Shown: positions 16,675 through 25,257 of the stretch, in pieces
Layout: each line of letters opens with the position of its first letter
Numbering within the stretch: the first letter of the stretch is position 1
NCBI GenBank assembly: GCA_964352025.1
Contig: CAYGPZ010000016.1
Coordinates: forward strand, 1 to 64,000
Length of the DNA stretch: 64,000 nucleotides
Reading direction: 5' to 3'
Origin: Hirschia sp964352025
GTDB lineage: Bacteria; Pseudomonadota; Alphaproteobacteria; Caulobacterales; Hyphomonadaceae
Notes under the pieces: generated by a model
The model's input: the letters and a program-made list of their open reading frames with translations, nothing else
Databases searched by the model: none
Told to the model about the DNA's origin: nothing
Made by a program: the position numbers and the translations under genes

Positions 16675-16759
16675 GTGAATAGCTGTTCTTATTCATGGCA
16701 CGGTCAGGTTGTTCATGTTAACTCTTGAGTAATATTTATCACTCTTTTGGAGATTTCTT

Positions 16760-17440
16760 ATGGCTGGTTTGAATTTAATGGATATGCTTTCATCTGGTGC
16801 TGGCCAAGGCGCTTTATCGCAACTGGGAAAGCAATTTGGTCTTGACGAAAGTGCAACGCAATCAGCTGTGAAAGCTCTGCTTCCTGCGATTTCGGGTGGA
16901 CTAAAGCGGAATGTAAGTCAGGAGGGCGGTCTTGAAGCTCTCATGGGCGCACTGCAAAACGGCAATCACTCTCAATATCTAGAGCAACCAGAAACACTTG
17001 CCTCCCCAGAAACAGTCAATGATGGTAATGCGATTTTGGGTCATTTATTTGGCTCTAAAGATGTGAGCCGGCAAGTTGCAGCAAAAGCGAGTGAGCGTTC
17101 AGGTGTCTCTACCGATTTGATGAAGCAACTTTTGCCAATGGTTGCATCTCTGGCAATGGGATCACTATCGAAACAGTCGAAAGATCCAAACGTACCAGCA
17201 AACCTCATGGGAGATTTGGGAAGCATAGCATCTGCGGCTCTTGGCGGAGCAGCTGGCGGGTCTCAACAGTCTGGCGGCGGATTGCTAGGTGGTCTGCTTG
17301 GGGGCCTTATGGGTGGCGGCAACAAGCAGCAAGCATCCTCTGGTGGCGGTGCCATGGGCATGATTGGAAATCTACTTGATGCTGACAAAGACGGCAGCGC
17401 AGTAGACGACATTTTCGATATGGTTATGAAGCGTCGCTAA
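16760..17440 (+). CDS. DUF937-domain protein
   Basis: A 226-residue protein of the DUF937 (YidB-like) family, whose function is unknown. The start LMDMLSSGAGQGALSQLGKQFGLDESATQSAV is characteristic, followed by a helical repeat and a low-complexity Gly-rich linker (residues about 160-200). The C-terminus has an EF-hand-like LLDADKDGSAVDDI loop, as often in this family, so calcium binding is possible. Single-gene unit between two terminators. Confidence 0.82.
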   Translation: MAGLNLMDMLSSGAGQGALSQLGKQFGLDESATQSAVKALLPAISGGLKRNVSQEGGLEALMGALQNGNHSQYLEQPETLASPETVNDGNAILGHLFGSKDVSRQVAAKASERSGVSTDLMKQLLPMVASLAMGSLSKQSKDPNVPANLMGDLGSIASAALGGAAGGSQQSGGGLLGGLLGGLMGGGNKQQASSGGGAMGMIGNLLDADKDGSAVDDIFDMVMKRR

Positions 17441-17466
17441 ACTCGTTTTTAGATTAAATAATGAAG

Positions 17467-17498
17467 AAGCGCCTGACTTAAATGTCGGGCGCTTTTTT
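17467..17498 (+). terminator. Rho-independent terminator between DUF937 gene and midA
   Basis: An 11-bp stem, AAGCGCCTGAC / GTCGGGCGCTT (one T-G pair), with loop TTAAAT and a following T run. It ends the plus-strand gene and overlaps the end of the convergent midA by 2 bp. Confidence 0.9.
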
Positions 17499-18585
17499 AT
17501 TGAAATCCTGCTGGCGAAGGCAAGTTTTTCGCAGATAGACATATCACCTGAAATCGTTCACCCATTTGATCTGGAGCCATGATCTTCATTGCGGCTTGCG
17601 AGATTTCGTCTGCCTTATCTGGGTTTTGATTGATCAAGGCATTTACGCGATCCACGCCGCCAAGCGCGTTTAGAAACCACCCTTGAGGTGTAGGGCCAGA
17701 TACTTCCAGTTCGTGAGTTTTTGCAGATTTAGAGACTGCTGCAAAATCAACATCAGCCGTTAAATCGACTTCGCCTGGTGCGGATAGGGGATCAACTTGG
17801 TCGCCTTTGGAATAGGCGCGTAACGTGTCTCCGGGTGTAGAATTGGCTGGCCCATAGTCAATAAATAAAGCGCGGGAATTATGTCCACTTAGGCGTTCGG
17901 AAATCTGCTGAATGAATGCATCAAGAGCGGATGAAATCTCGACGACATCCTGCGTCATTGCTGATAAATCAGGTGTCTCAGATTGCTCTTGAGAGCTAAC
18001 CGGTCCGGAAATTCCAAGCTGAAGGTCGCCCTCTTTTGTCAGGCCAACACGGCGTTCACACCATTTATCATTGTCGCGGATATATTGGCGAATGGGTAAG
18101 CAGTCCAAGACTTCATTGGCAAGTAACAGTGTTGGACCTTTAGGAATGTCTTCCAGCCCATCGACCCAGTTAAAAAGGTCTGCGTTTTCGAGCGTTTTGG
18201 CTTGTACTTTTCTAAGGGCTGGCGATGGCTCTATGAGGTAAGGTTGAGCTGCTTCGTGGAAACCCGAAACTTTCGCTGTTGCCCGCCAGATATCCTTCAT
18301 CATGACACCGCGACCTGGCCCCATTTCTATCAGATAGAAGGGGGTAGGACATCCTAAAGTTTGCCATTCATGTGCAGCCCAAAGGCCAATCATTTCACCA
18401 AAGACCTGACTGATTTCGGGAGCAGTTGTGAAATCGGTGCCCAGACCGGGGCGCGTTGCATAATAGCCCTGTTTGCGATCAAACAAAGCGAGTTGCATAA
18501 ATACTGATATTGGTATCGGGCCATCTGATTGAATGAGCGCTTTAAGGCGATCACTCAAAGATGGTAAGTCATTCGTATCGTTCAC
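17497..18585 (-). CDS. MidA/NDUFAF7-family SAM-dependent methyltransferase
   Basis: A 362-residue member of the COG1565 family; the mitochondrial homologue NDUFAF7 dimethylates an arginine of a complex I subunit. Family motifs are FMQLALFDRKQGYYATR, DFTTAPEISQVFGEMIG, the SAM-binding IEMGPGRGVMM, and LLLANEVLDCLPIRQY. The final third is less conserved. It follows lgt by 9 bp on the minus strand, a frequent pairing in alphaproteobacteria. The substrate here is inferred from the mitochondrial homologue. Confidence 0.88.
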   Translation of the reverse strand: MNDTNDLPSLSDRLKALIQSDGPIPISVFMQLALFDRKQGYYATRPGLGTDFTTAPEISQVFGEMIGLWAAHEWQTLGCPTPFYLIEMGPGRGVMMKDIWRATAKVSGFHEAAQPYLIEPSPALRKVQAKTLENADLFNWVDGLEDIPKGPTLLLANEVLDCLPIRQYIRDNDKWCERRVGLTKEGDLQLGISGPVSSQEQSETPDLSAMTQDVVEISSALDAFIQQISERLSGHNSRALFIDYGPANSTPGDTLRAYSKGDQVDPLSAPGEVDLTADVDFAAVSKSAKTHELEVSGPTPQGWFLNALGGVDRVNALINQNPDKADEISQAAMKIMAPDQMGERFQVICLSAKNLPSPAGFQ

Positions 18586-18594
18586 AGTTATGGC

Positions 18595-19536
18595 TTAGTT
18601 TGAGTTGAGGGTTTTCTTACCGCCATTTGGACGCAGAGACCGACGAATAAGGTAAATACCACCAAGTATCATCGGGATGGAAAGCAACATTCCCATTGTG
18701 ATACCGCCAGGTAGGAAACCAATGTGGGAATCAGGTTCGCGGAAGTTCTCAACAAATGTACGAGCAGATGCATACCCTAGAAGGAATATACCTGTTGCCA
18801 TGCCCGGTTTGCGGTAGATTTTGAATTTCCAAATTGCGAAAGATACGATGCTGAAGAGCAAAAGTCCCTCGAGCAATGATTCGTAAAGCTGGCTTGGGTG
18901 AACAGGCCCGTTCGATCCAATGGCGCGTCCCAATGCATCTTGATAAATCCATGTTTTGGTCTGGAAATCATATGCTGGAAAATTGATAGCCCAAGGAACA
19001 TCAGTTGAGCGACCATATAATTCACCATTGATGAAATTCGCGATACGTCCAAGGAATAATGCTATCGGGGCTGTCGCTGCTCCAATATCAGATAGCGTCA
19101 GCAATGAAAGGCCGCGTTGTTGTGCTGTGTAAGCCATCGCAAATGCCACACCAATCAAGCCACCGTGGAATGACATTCCGCCTTCCCACATTTTGAAGAT
19201 CATCAAGGGATCATTGAAAATGCGATCGGGTTCAAACGGAAGCTGGTAGAAGAAAATATAACCAAGTCTTCCTCCAATCAGCACACCCATCATGGCCCAG
19301 AAAACAAAATCATCTAGGTCGTCTTTAGTCGCTGGAGGTTTTTTGTCAGTCGCCGACCAAAGTGAGTTTTTGGAGATCAGGAAGCTCGCATAGCGCCATG
19401 CCAGCAATAGACCGACAATGTAGGACAGCGCGTACCAGCGCAAAGGAAATGGTCCAAGGGAGAAATCTCCCAATGACAAAGCCGGTATCGTAAAGACTGC
19501 CGGATCAATTTCCGGAAAAGGTATTGCCACAAACAT
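18595..19536 (-). CDS. lgt: Prolipoprotein diacylglyceryl transferase
   Basis: A 313-residue inner-membrane enzyme that transfers diacylglycerol from phosphatidylglycerol to the lipobox Cys of prelipoproteins. Seven membrane segments and the signature blocks are present: PLRWYALSYIVGLLLAWRY, GGRLGYIFFYQLP, GGMSFHGGLIGV, and the Lgt signature GRIANFINGELYGR. GAGGA precedes the ATG. Its downstream partner in processing, lspA, is at 56.4 kb. Confidence 0.96.
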   Translation of the reverse strand: MFVAIPFPEIDPAVFTIPALSLGDFSLGPFPLRWYALSYIVGLLLAWRYASFLISKNSLWSATDKKPPATKDDLDDFVFWAMMGVLIGGRLGYIFFYQLPFEPDRIFNDPLMIFKMWEGGMSFHGGLIGVAFAMAYTAQQRGLSLLTLSDIGAATAPIALFLGRIANFINGELYGRSTDVPWAINFPAYDFQTKTWIYQDALGRAIGSNGPVHPSQLYESLLEGLLLFSIVSFAIWKFKIYRKPGMATGIFLLGYASARTFVENFREPDSHIGFLPGGITMGMLLSIPMILGGIYLIRRSLRPNGGKKTLNSN

Positions 19537-19662
19537 GATGCTACGTCCTCAATAACTTAGCTTATATGGTCGCATGCCTTTGCAAGCGGTGCCATAATCC
19601 CCTATGTTCAAGACTGCAGTGCCACGGCGAGGTCGCTGGGTCCAGAGGCGAGACATTAAGAA

Positions 19663-19911
19663 ATGCAAACAAAGAACCCAATTTTCGATGAAGCAGCGAA
19701 ATTTGTCACAGGCGCAATGGGAGCTGCCCAAGCCGCTGGTGATGAAGCAAAAGGCCTGATGCGTGCGCAAACTGACCGTGTTATCGCTGATATGGACTTG
19801 GTTAGCCGCGAAGAGTTTGATGTTTTAAAGGCGATGTTTGCTGCGTCTGAGCAACGCGTTGGCGATTTAGAAAAAACGATCGAAGAGTTGAAAGCACAGC
19901 TCAAAAAATAA
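19663..19911 (+). CDS. ubiK: UbiK/YqiC-family accessory factor
   Basis: An 82-residue protein of the BMFP (membrane fusogenic) family. In Escherichia coli UbiK helps the Ubi complex in ubiquinone synthesis. The N-terminal half is amphipathic (IFDEAAKFVTGAMGAAQAAGDEAK), then comes the conserved DLVSREEFDVLKAM block and a C-terminal coiled coil (RVGDLEKTIEELKAQLK). It is divergent from lgt and precedes ybjN-like and proC genes. Confidence 0.88.
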   Translation: MQTKNPIFDEAAKFVTGAMGAAQAAGDEAKGLMRAQTDRVIADMDLVSREEFDVLKAMFAASEQRVGDLEKTIEELKAQLKK

Positions 19912-20033
19912 AGATTCGTGTGAATCATTCAAAAATAATTTATGCAGTTAACTTTACGCCTGCTGTGTAAAGGCGTAACGCCGTTTACACCCGTTTGTCG
20001 TAAAATGTTTGTTTACCATTAAAGGAAGCCTGT

Positions 20034-20540
20034 ATGTCGGCTCTTTCATCAGTTTCAGTTGATTCCAGTGATTCTGCTTTGGATATTGTTGAACAATGTT
20101 TGACGTCAGCAGAGTGGGGGTCTGAACGCACGCCAGATGATATGAGTGTGAACTGCGCTGCACCGACACGTTGGGGAGAGTGTGGCGGAACATTCACCCT
20201 GAGAGATGTGCCGCGTGCAATTCATTTCTCCTTATCTGCGGATATGAGAACATCTGATGTGCGCCGAGTTGCTGTGCTTGAATTGCTAGCAATGGTCAAT
20301 GAGCGCCTATCGATGGGCCATTTTGAACATTGGTCAGATGAAGGTGTGATCATGTATCGTCACACTTTGCCTTTGCTGGACCGTGAAGCGCCCGAAAGAG
20401 GCGAAGTTGCTGCTGTTATGGTCGCAGCTGCAGAAGCCATTGACCGGTTTCTTCCTGCGTTCAATTTTGTTATCTGGGCAGGTAAGACACCTAAAGAAGC
20501 ACTTGAAGCTGCTTTGTTTGATACAGTCGGCGAAGCTTAA
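20034..20540 (+). CDS. YbjN-domain protein
   Basis: A 168-residue YbjN-domain protein resembling those encoded before proC in other alphaproteobacteria. It begins with a short Ser-rich tail, then the domain with DIVEQCLTSAEWGSER, FTLRDVPRAIHFSLSADM and ELLAMVNERLSMGHFEHW. YbjN proteins have a type III secretion chaperone-like fold and affect motility and stress responses in enterobacteria, but the mechanism is open. AAAGGA precedes the start. The gap to proC is 43 bp. Confidence 0.82.
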   Translation: MSALSSVSVDSSDSALDIVEQCLTSAEWGSERTPDDMSVNCAAPTRWGECGGTFTLRDVPRAIHFSLSADMRTSDVRRVAVLELLAMVNERLSMGHFEHWSDEGVIMYRHTLPLLDREAPERGEVAAVMVAAAEAIDRFLPAFNFVIWAGKTPKEALEAALFDTVGEA

Positions 20541-20583
20541 AGCGCTTTCATATACATTCTAATTTTCAACTAAGGTTATTCCC

Positions 20584-21417
20584 ATGTCAGACTTAGTCAC
20601 TTCATCACGTTCTGTTGCGACCTTGGTAGGCGGTGGCCGTATGGGTATGGCTATGGCCAAAGGGTGGTTGTCAAACCTTGAAGCTGCTGGTCTTTCAAAA
20701 GTGAATATTGTCGACCCAATGCCTAGCGAAGAATTGAGTGAGCTTTGTCAGCAAGATGCAGCTGAGCTTAATCCGGCTCAATCGGGTCCCGTCGATATTC
20801 TAATTGTCGCGGTCAAACCTCAAATGTTTGGAAAAGTCATTTCGGATATAACGAAATGGGTTGGGCCAGACACAGTTGTTATTTCAGTTATGGCTGGAAT
20901 TACGTTGGATAAGTTGTGCTCAGAAACCGGTGCATCCAAAGTCGTGCGTGTTATGCCAAATACACCGGGTGCTGTTGGTGCTGGTGTGTCCGCATTTTCC
21001 ATGTCGTCTGAATGTTCAGACGCGGAAGAGGCTTCTGTGAGGGATTTGTTGGCTAGTCTTGGGACAGTGGAAGGCCCCTTGGAAGAGGACCTGATGGATG
21101 CTGTGACGGTGGTATCTGGGAGTGGGCCTGCCTACGCATTTTTGCTCGTTGAATCCATGGCGGCGGCTGGTGTTGCGCTGGGGCTTGAAGAAGGTATTGC
21201 GCAGAGATTGGCACGTCAGACTGTTATCGGTGCAGGTGTTTTGATGGATCAAGATCCAACATCTGCAACAGATCTTCGTGTCGCTGTGACATCTCCTAAT
21301 GGAACAACTCAGGCAGCGCTGGAAGTGATGATGGAAGACGGCGGAATTCCAGATGTCGTCAAAAATGCACTTAAAACAGCGCGTGATCGCTCTATTGCAT
21401 TGTCAAAACTAGACTAA
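20584..21417 (+). CDS. proC: Pyrroline-5-carboxylate reductase
   Basis: The 277-residue enzyme for the last step of proline synthesis, NAD(P)H-dependent reduction of pyrroline-5-carboxylate. The dinucleotide motif VGGGRMGMAMAKGW, the IVAVKPQMFGKVI block, VRVMPNTPGAVGAGVSAF, and the C-terminal signature VSGSGPAYAFLLVESM with TSPNGTTQAALEVM are present. AAGG precedes the ATG. It converges tail to tail with the sensor kinase gene, with a 1-bp gap. Confidence 0.96.
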   Translation: MSDLVTSSRSVATLVGGGRMGMAMAKGWLSNLEAAGLSKVNIVDPMPSEELSELCQQDAAELNPAQSGPVDILIVAVKPQMFGKVISDITKWVGPDTVVISVMAGITLDKLCSETGASKVVRVMPNTPGAVGAGVSAFSMSSECSDAEEASVRDLLASLGTVEGPLEEDLMDAVTVVSGSGPAYAFLLVESMAAAGVALGLEEGIAQRLARQTVIGAGVLMDQDPTSATDLRVAVTSPNGTTQAALEVMMEDGGIPDVVKNALKTARDRSIALSKLD

Positions 21418-21418
21418 A

Positions 21419-22744
21419 TTAAGAGATTTGTTCTGATTGACGACGGGTTGATGTTGGCAGGCTGAGCGTGGCGCTCAGTCCACCCAATTCAGAACGGTCC
21501 AGTCTTAGAAACCCACCATGGGCTTGCGCGACATCGTTCGCGATACTCAAGCCTAATCCCACGCCAGATTTGTTTTGGTTGCGCGCTGAATCTAGCCGTC
21601 CAAAAGGTTTAAGTGCTTCACCATATTTGGTTTCATCAATACCTGGCCCATTGTCTTCTATACATATTTTAACCAGGCCCGGTGCTTGGGTAATGTGCAC
21701 ATAAACAATTTCAGCATGATCGGCAGCATTGTTAGCAAGGTTTGCAATTGCGCGTTTTAGTGCCAAAGGACGCCCGCGCATTAAGAGGTGTTCTGGTGTG
21801 TTTAACGTGAATTTTGCGCGATGTGTGGCTGCATTTGTGGCTTGATGAACAAGTTCAACTGCATCAAAATCTTGCGTTAATTCGTCTTCTTCGCCGCGTG
21901 CAAATGCTAGATATCCATCCAGCATTTTTTCCATTTCCACAATGTCGGATTTGGCAGCTGTTAAATCGGCATTTTTGATTAGAGCGAGTTCCAGCTTTAA
22001 GCGCGTCAGGGGAGTACGTAAATCGTGGGAAACCCCTGCAAGCATTTGGGTGCGCTGATCTACATATCTACGAATCCGGTTTTTCATGCGAGTGACTGAA
22101 CGTGCTGCTTGGCGGACTTCTCTCGCGCCCGATGGTTTGAAATTGGGGGCATCTTCCCCACGGCCAAATGCATCTGCGGCATCAGCTAGGTTAAGTATAG
22201 ATTTTACATGATTTTTAAGAAATCCATGAGCTATCAAGAGCAATAAAATCGTGAATAAAATTGTCCAGAATATAAAAATATGCGCGGTAATCATGACAGC
22301 GCGTTTGCGTGGAAATTCTATAATAAGCGTTTGAGTAATATTGTTTAGCTCAAGCGGGTAATAGATCCGAATATTATCGCCATCAGAAGGGCGCTCGGCA
22401 CTTGCATGGTTCGGTAATTTACGTTGAAGCGTGTCTTTCAGCACCTTGCAACAGGCTGTTCCCAAAGACAGAGGTATTGGTACGGGAGCGATATAGGCCT
22501 CCATCAGGTCCGCATTGCGATATTCATCCTGCAGCTGCGAGAAGAGGTTTTGATCCATGCTTGCCGCGGAAATTAATACCTCAATCTCTGAGGTTACAGA
22601 TAACGCGAGACGCCGATTGACCTCTTTCACATGGGAGGCAAAAAATATGGTGGTCATAACAGCTATCAGCAACCCGATTGGCATAATCACAATCAGGTAT
22701 GACCGCACAAGGTAGCCACGAGGAAATAGGCGAGACAGTTTCAT
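21419..22744 (-). CDS. EnvZ-like sensor histidine kinase
   Basis: A 441-residue membrane kinase: N-terminal membrane segment, about 100-residue periplasmic domain with a CC pair (GTACCKVL), second membrane segment (IFIFWTILFTILLLLIAHGF), HAMP, HisKA with phospho-acceptor His in GVSHDLRTPLTRLKLE, and HATPase with NLANNAADHA, EDNGPGID and GVGLGLSIANDVAQAHGG. HTRPLTR-type sequence places it near EnvZ. It follows the OmpR-type gene by 37 bp, so they form a two-component pair. The signal is unknown. Confidence 0.9.
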   Translation of the reverse strand: MKLSRLFPRGYLVRSYLIVIMPIGLLIAVMTTIFFASHVKEVNRRLALSVTSEIEVLISAASMDQNLFSQLQDEYRNADLMEAYIAPVPIPLSLGTACCKVLKDTLQRKLPNHASAERPSDGDNIRIYYPLELNNITQTLIIEFPRKRAVMITAHIFIFWTILFTILLLLIAHGFLKNHVKSILNLADAADAFGRGEDAPNFKPSGAREVRQAARSVTRMKNRIRRYVDQRTQMLAGVSHDLRTPLTRLKLELALIKNADLTAAKSDIVEMEKMLDGYLAFARGEEDELTQDFDAVELVHQATNAATHRAKFTLNTPEHLLMRGRPLALKRAIANLANNAADHAEIVYVHITQAPGLVKICIEDNGPGIDETKYGEALKPFGRLDSARNQNKSGVGLGLSIANDVAQAHGGFLRLDRSELGGLSATLSLPTSTRRQSEQIS

Positions 22745-22781
22745 ATGATGGGTTTATCCCAGAACATTGTTCAAAGGTAGA

Positions 22782-23456
22782 TTAATCTCCAATGAGACGA
22801 TATCCGATCCCGCGTACTGTCTGCAGATGAATGGGTTCACGCGGGTCTTGCTCTATTTTGCGACGTAGCCTTGTGACCTGAACGTCGACAGATCTTTCAA
22901 CGCCGGCAGATGTAAGTGTCGCCAATTCCTGTCTGGATACCGGTTCGCCATAACGCTGAGACAAGATGCGCAATAATTGAACTTCGTTCTCTGTTAAGCG
23001 GACAATACGACCATCGCGGCGTAATTCGCCTTTGGAGACATGAAAGACCTGATCAGAGAGAATAACTTCTTCAACAGGCTCAGGAGGTGCTGAGCGTCGT
23101 AATATAGCACCTACGCGCAGTGAGAGTTCTTCGGGTTCAAAAGGTTTAGTGACATAATCGTCAGCACCGCGCTTTAAACCTTCAATGCGGTCAATCGTAA
23201 TATCTTTGGCTGTAAGCAGGATCACAGGTGTGTCTGTTGTTTCCCGAATTGAGCTAAGCAAACTGAAGCCATCTTCACCGGGCATCATAACATCGAGAAT
23301 AATGAGATCGAACGCCATTGAGCGCATTATTTTACGCGCATTTGGTGCATCTGACGCGGTTGTAACGCCATATCCTTCGGAGACGAGAAAGCGTTTTAGC
23401 AAATCGCGAATGCGATCATCGTCATCTATGGCAAGAATATGGGCAGTTTCACTCAT
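22782..23456 (-). CDS. OmpR-family response regulator
   Basis: A 224-residue DNA-binding response regulator. The receiver has DDDDR acidic residues, phospho-acceptor Asp in LIILDVMMPGEDGF, Thr/Lys switch residues (LLTAK, YVTKPFEPEEL), and the winged-helix part carries GRIVRLTENEVQLL, VSRQELA and RSVDVQVTRLRRKIE with a VRGIGYRL end. Partner of the EnvZ-like kinase. It starts inside the stop of the MarR gene (ATGA overlap). A MarR-plus-OmpR pair resembles Rhodobacter PetP-PetR, which affects cytochrome bc1 synthesis; that parallel is from memory. Confidence 0.93.
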   Translation of the reverse strand: MSETAHILAIDDDDRIRDLLKRFLVSEGYGVTTASDAPNARKIMRSMAFDLIILDVMMPGEDGFSLLSSIRETTDTPVILLTAKDITIDRIEGLKRGADDYVTKPFEPEELSLRVGAILRRSAPPEPVEEVILSDQVFHVSKGELRRDGRIVRLTENEVQLLRILSQRYGEPVSRQELATLTSAGVERSVDVQVTRLRRKIEQDPREPIHLQTVRGIGYRLIGD

Positions 23457-23998
23457 GCGTTTTCGTCCGTGTTAGGTGCAGAATCAGCAAGCTGTTGTAA
23501 AAGCTTTTTAGCATGTATCACCGTCTCCGGACCAGAGGCTTTATAAGCTTTAAGTAGAACTTCTCTCCAACCTTCAGCTGCGCGTGAGACGAGTGATTTT
23601 CCTGAGTCTGTCATGTATAATAATCGGCGACGACCGTCTTTGGGGCAAGGCGTTCTTTTGATAAAGTCGTTATTTTCCAATGCATTAAGGTTGCGTGCGA
23701 GAGATTGTTTAGGCGCGTTCATGTGTTTGCGCAGCTCGGAAATATCGCAACCTTCCATCTCGTATAATTCAATAAGCGTGTCTAATTCTGCATCTAAAAT
23801 GCCTGCTTCTTCAGCAATATTGCCGACAAGATAACGGATTTTTCTAGCGGATTGACGTATGAGAGAGGCCCCTTGATCCAGATCGGACTCGCGCAAATAT
23901 AAACGCGACTCTTCAGCCGAATTACCTGCGCCTCTAGAAACAGGGCGACTCATGGATTGATTGACAGGTCTAATCACTCTAAGAGAATGGATTGACAT
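23453..23998 (-). CDS. MarR-family regulator, PetP-like
   Basis: A 181-residue winged-helix protein with a 30-residue N-terminal extension. The core fits MarR: GCDISELRKHMNAPKQSLARNL recognition region, the KRTPCPKDGRRRLLYMTDSGKSL wing (DxRRR motif). It overlaps the response regulator start by 4 bp, so MarR, regulator and kinase form one operon, divergent from ilvE. Co-regulation of the two transcription factors is implied by translation coupling. Confidence 0.85.
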   Translation of the reverse strand: MSIHSLRVIRPVNQSMSRPVSRGAGNSAEESRLYLRESDLDQGASLIRQSARKIRYLVGNIAEEAGILDAELDTLIELYEMEGCDISELRKHMNAPKQSLARNLNALENNDFIKRTPCPKDGRRRLLYMTDSGKSLVSRAAEGWREVLLKAYKASGPETVIHAKKLLQQLADSAPNTDENA

Positions 23999-24053
23999 TC
24001 AGCGGAACTCAAGTCGTTGAATGCTAGTTTTTCACTAATTCGAGGTATTTCTC

Positions 24054-24938
24054 ATGTCTATTCTGCCCTATGATGATCGCGATGGCTGGATTTGGCAGGA
24101 CGGCGTCTATGTGCCGTGGCGTGAGGCGAAGGTCCACTTGTTAACACATTCTCTGCACTATGGTTCATGTGTATTTGAGGGTGAACGTGCCTATGAAGGC
24201 CAGATTTTCAAATCTGAAGAGCACACCAAACGTCTCCACAAGTCCGCTGAATTGCTGGACTATAAAATCCCTTACTCAGAAGATGAGATTAATGCTGCCA
24301 AGAATGACTTGATGGCAAAAATGGGCTTCAAGGATTGTTATATTCGCGCTTTCGCATGGCGTGGTTCAGAGATGATGGGTGTGTCTGCTCAGCAGAACAC
24401 TATTCATCTTGCAATTGCTATGTGGGAATGGGGTAGTTATTTTGCTGATAAAATGAAGGGTATTCGCGTGACCATGTCAAAATGGAAACGTCCTTCACCA
24501 GAAACGATTCCCTCAGCTGCTAAGGCGGCTGGATTGTATATGATTTGTACAATGTCCAAGCACGCAGCGGAACAAGAAGGCTATGCTGATGCGCTTATGC
24601 TGGATTACCGTGGCTATGTTTCTGAGCTAACTGGCGCGAACATATTTTTGATCAAAGATGGTGTCATTCACACGCCAATCGCTGACTGTTTCCTTGATGG
24701 AATTACACGTCGCACAGTGATTGATCTAGCGCGTGCGCGTGGTTTTGAAGTGGTTGAACGTCGCATTCTGCCAGAAGAACTTTCAGACTTCTCTGAGTGT
24801 TTTATTACAGGAACAGCTGCTGAAGTAACGCCTGTGTCTGAGTTGGTTGGTCAAGCCTATAAGCCAGGTGAGATCACAGAAGCGCTGGTTCAGGACTATG
24901 ATGCGTTGGTTCGCGGCAAATTGGTAATGGCGTCTTAA
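24054..24938 (+). CDS. ilvE: Branched-chain amino acid aminotransferase
   Basis: A 294-residue class IV PLP aminotransferase for the last step of leucine, isoleucine and valine synthesis. Landmarks: LTHSLHYGSCVFEGERAY, YIRAFAWRGSEMMGV, the PLP-Lys region MSKHAAEQEGYADALMLD, GYVSELTGANIFLI, DGITRRTVIDLARARG, and CFITGTAAEVTPV. D-amino-acid transaminase, the closest alternative, lacks these spacing features. Divergent from the regulatory trio; the 55-bp gap must hold both promoters. Confidence 0.94.
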   Translation: MSILPYDDRDGWIWQDGVYVPWREAKVHLLTHSLHYGSCVFEGERAYEGQIFKSEEHTKRLHKSAELLDYKIPYSEDEINAAKNDLMAKMGFKDCYIRAFAWRGSEMMGVSAQQNTIHLAIAMWEWGSYFADKMKGIRVTMSKWKRPSPETIPSAAKAAGLYMICTMSKHAAEQEGYADALMLDYRGYVSELTGANIFLIKDGVIHTPIADCFLDGITRRTVIDLARARGFEVVERRILPEELSDFSECFITGTAAEVTPVSELVGQAYKPGEITEALVQDYDALVRGKLVMAS

Positions 24939-24992
24939 TCAAAATACCGCAGGGAAGAGCGACTTTTGACGCGTATTTCCTGTTAATTAACT

Positions 24993-25021
24993 AAGTTTCA
25001 GCAGCAATACTGCTGAAACTT
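24993..25021. other. Strong 12-bp hairpin after ilvE
   Basis: AAGTTTCAGCAG / CTGCTGAAACTT is a perfect 12-bp stem with loop CAATA, 55 bp after the ilvE stop. No T tract follows, so it may act as a transcript-end barrier rather than an intrinsic terminator. Confidence 0.6.
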
Positions 25022-25151
25022 GGCTAGTAACACTGTGTTCTGATTGCTCAATTGCTTCGAACACTTTATGTGTGTGCAAGAATTGGCTCATATCGGCGCT
25101 TCTGGCCAAAGCGTGTTTTGGAATTTTTTGGTTTTCTTCGGAGAAACTCTC

Positions 25152-25232
25152 ATGACAGCATTTTATGCATTCGTCGGTACATTCGTTTTATTCGCAATTT
25201 TGAACCTTCTTGAGTACAAACGCTTAGACTAG
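25152..25232 (+). CDS. Very small single-pass membrane protein, 26 aa (possible)
   Basis: ATG 25152 follows GGAGA by 7 nt and encodes 26 residues: a hydrophobic stretch (AFYAFVGTFVLFAILNLL) ending in EYKRLD. The shape resembles small subunits such as CydX or KdpF, but no partner is adjacent. The frame is open further upstream to an ATG at 25068 (54 aa), without a ribosome-binding site. Reality is uncertain. Confidence 0.33.
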   Translation: MTAFYAFVGTFVLFAILNLLEYKRLD

Positions 25233-25257
25233 TTCTTAGTTTTATAAACGCGCATTA

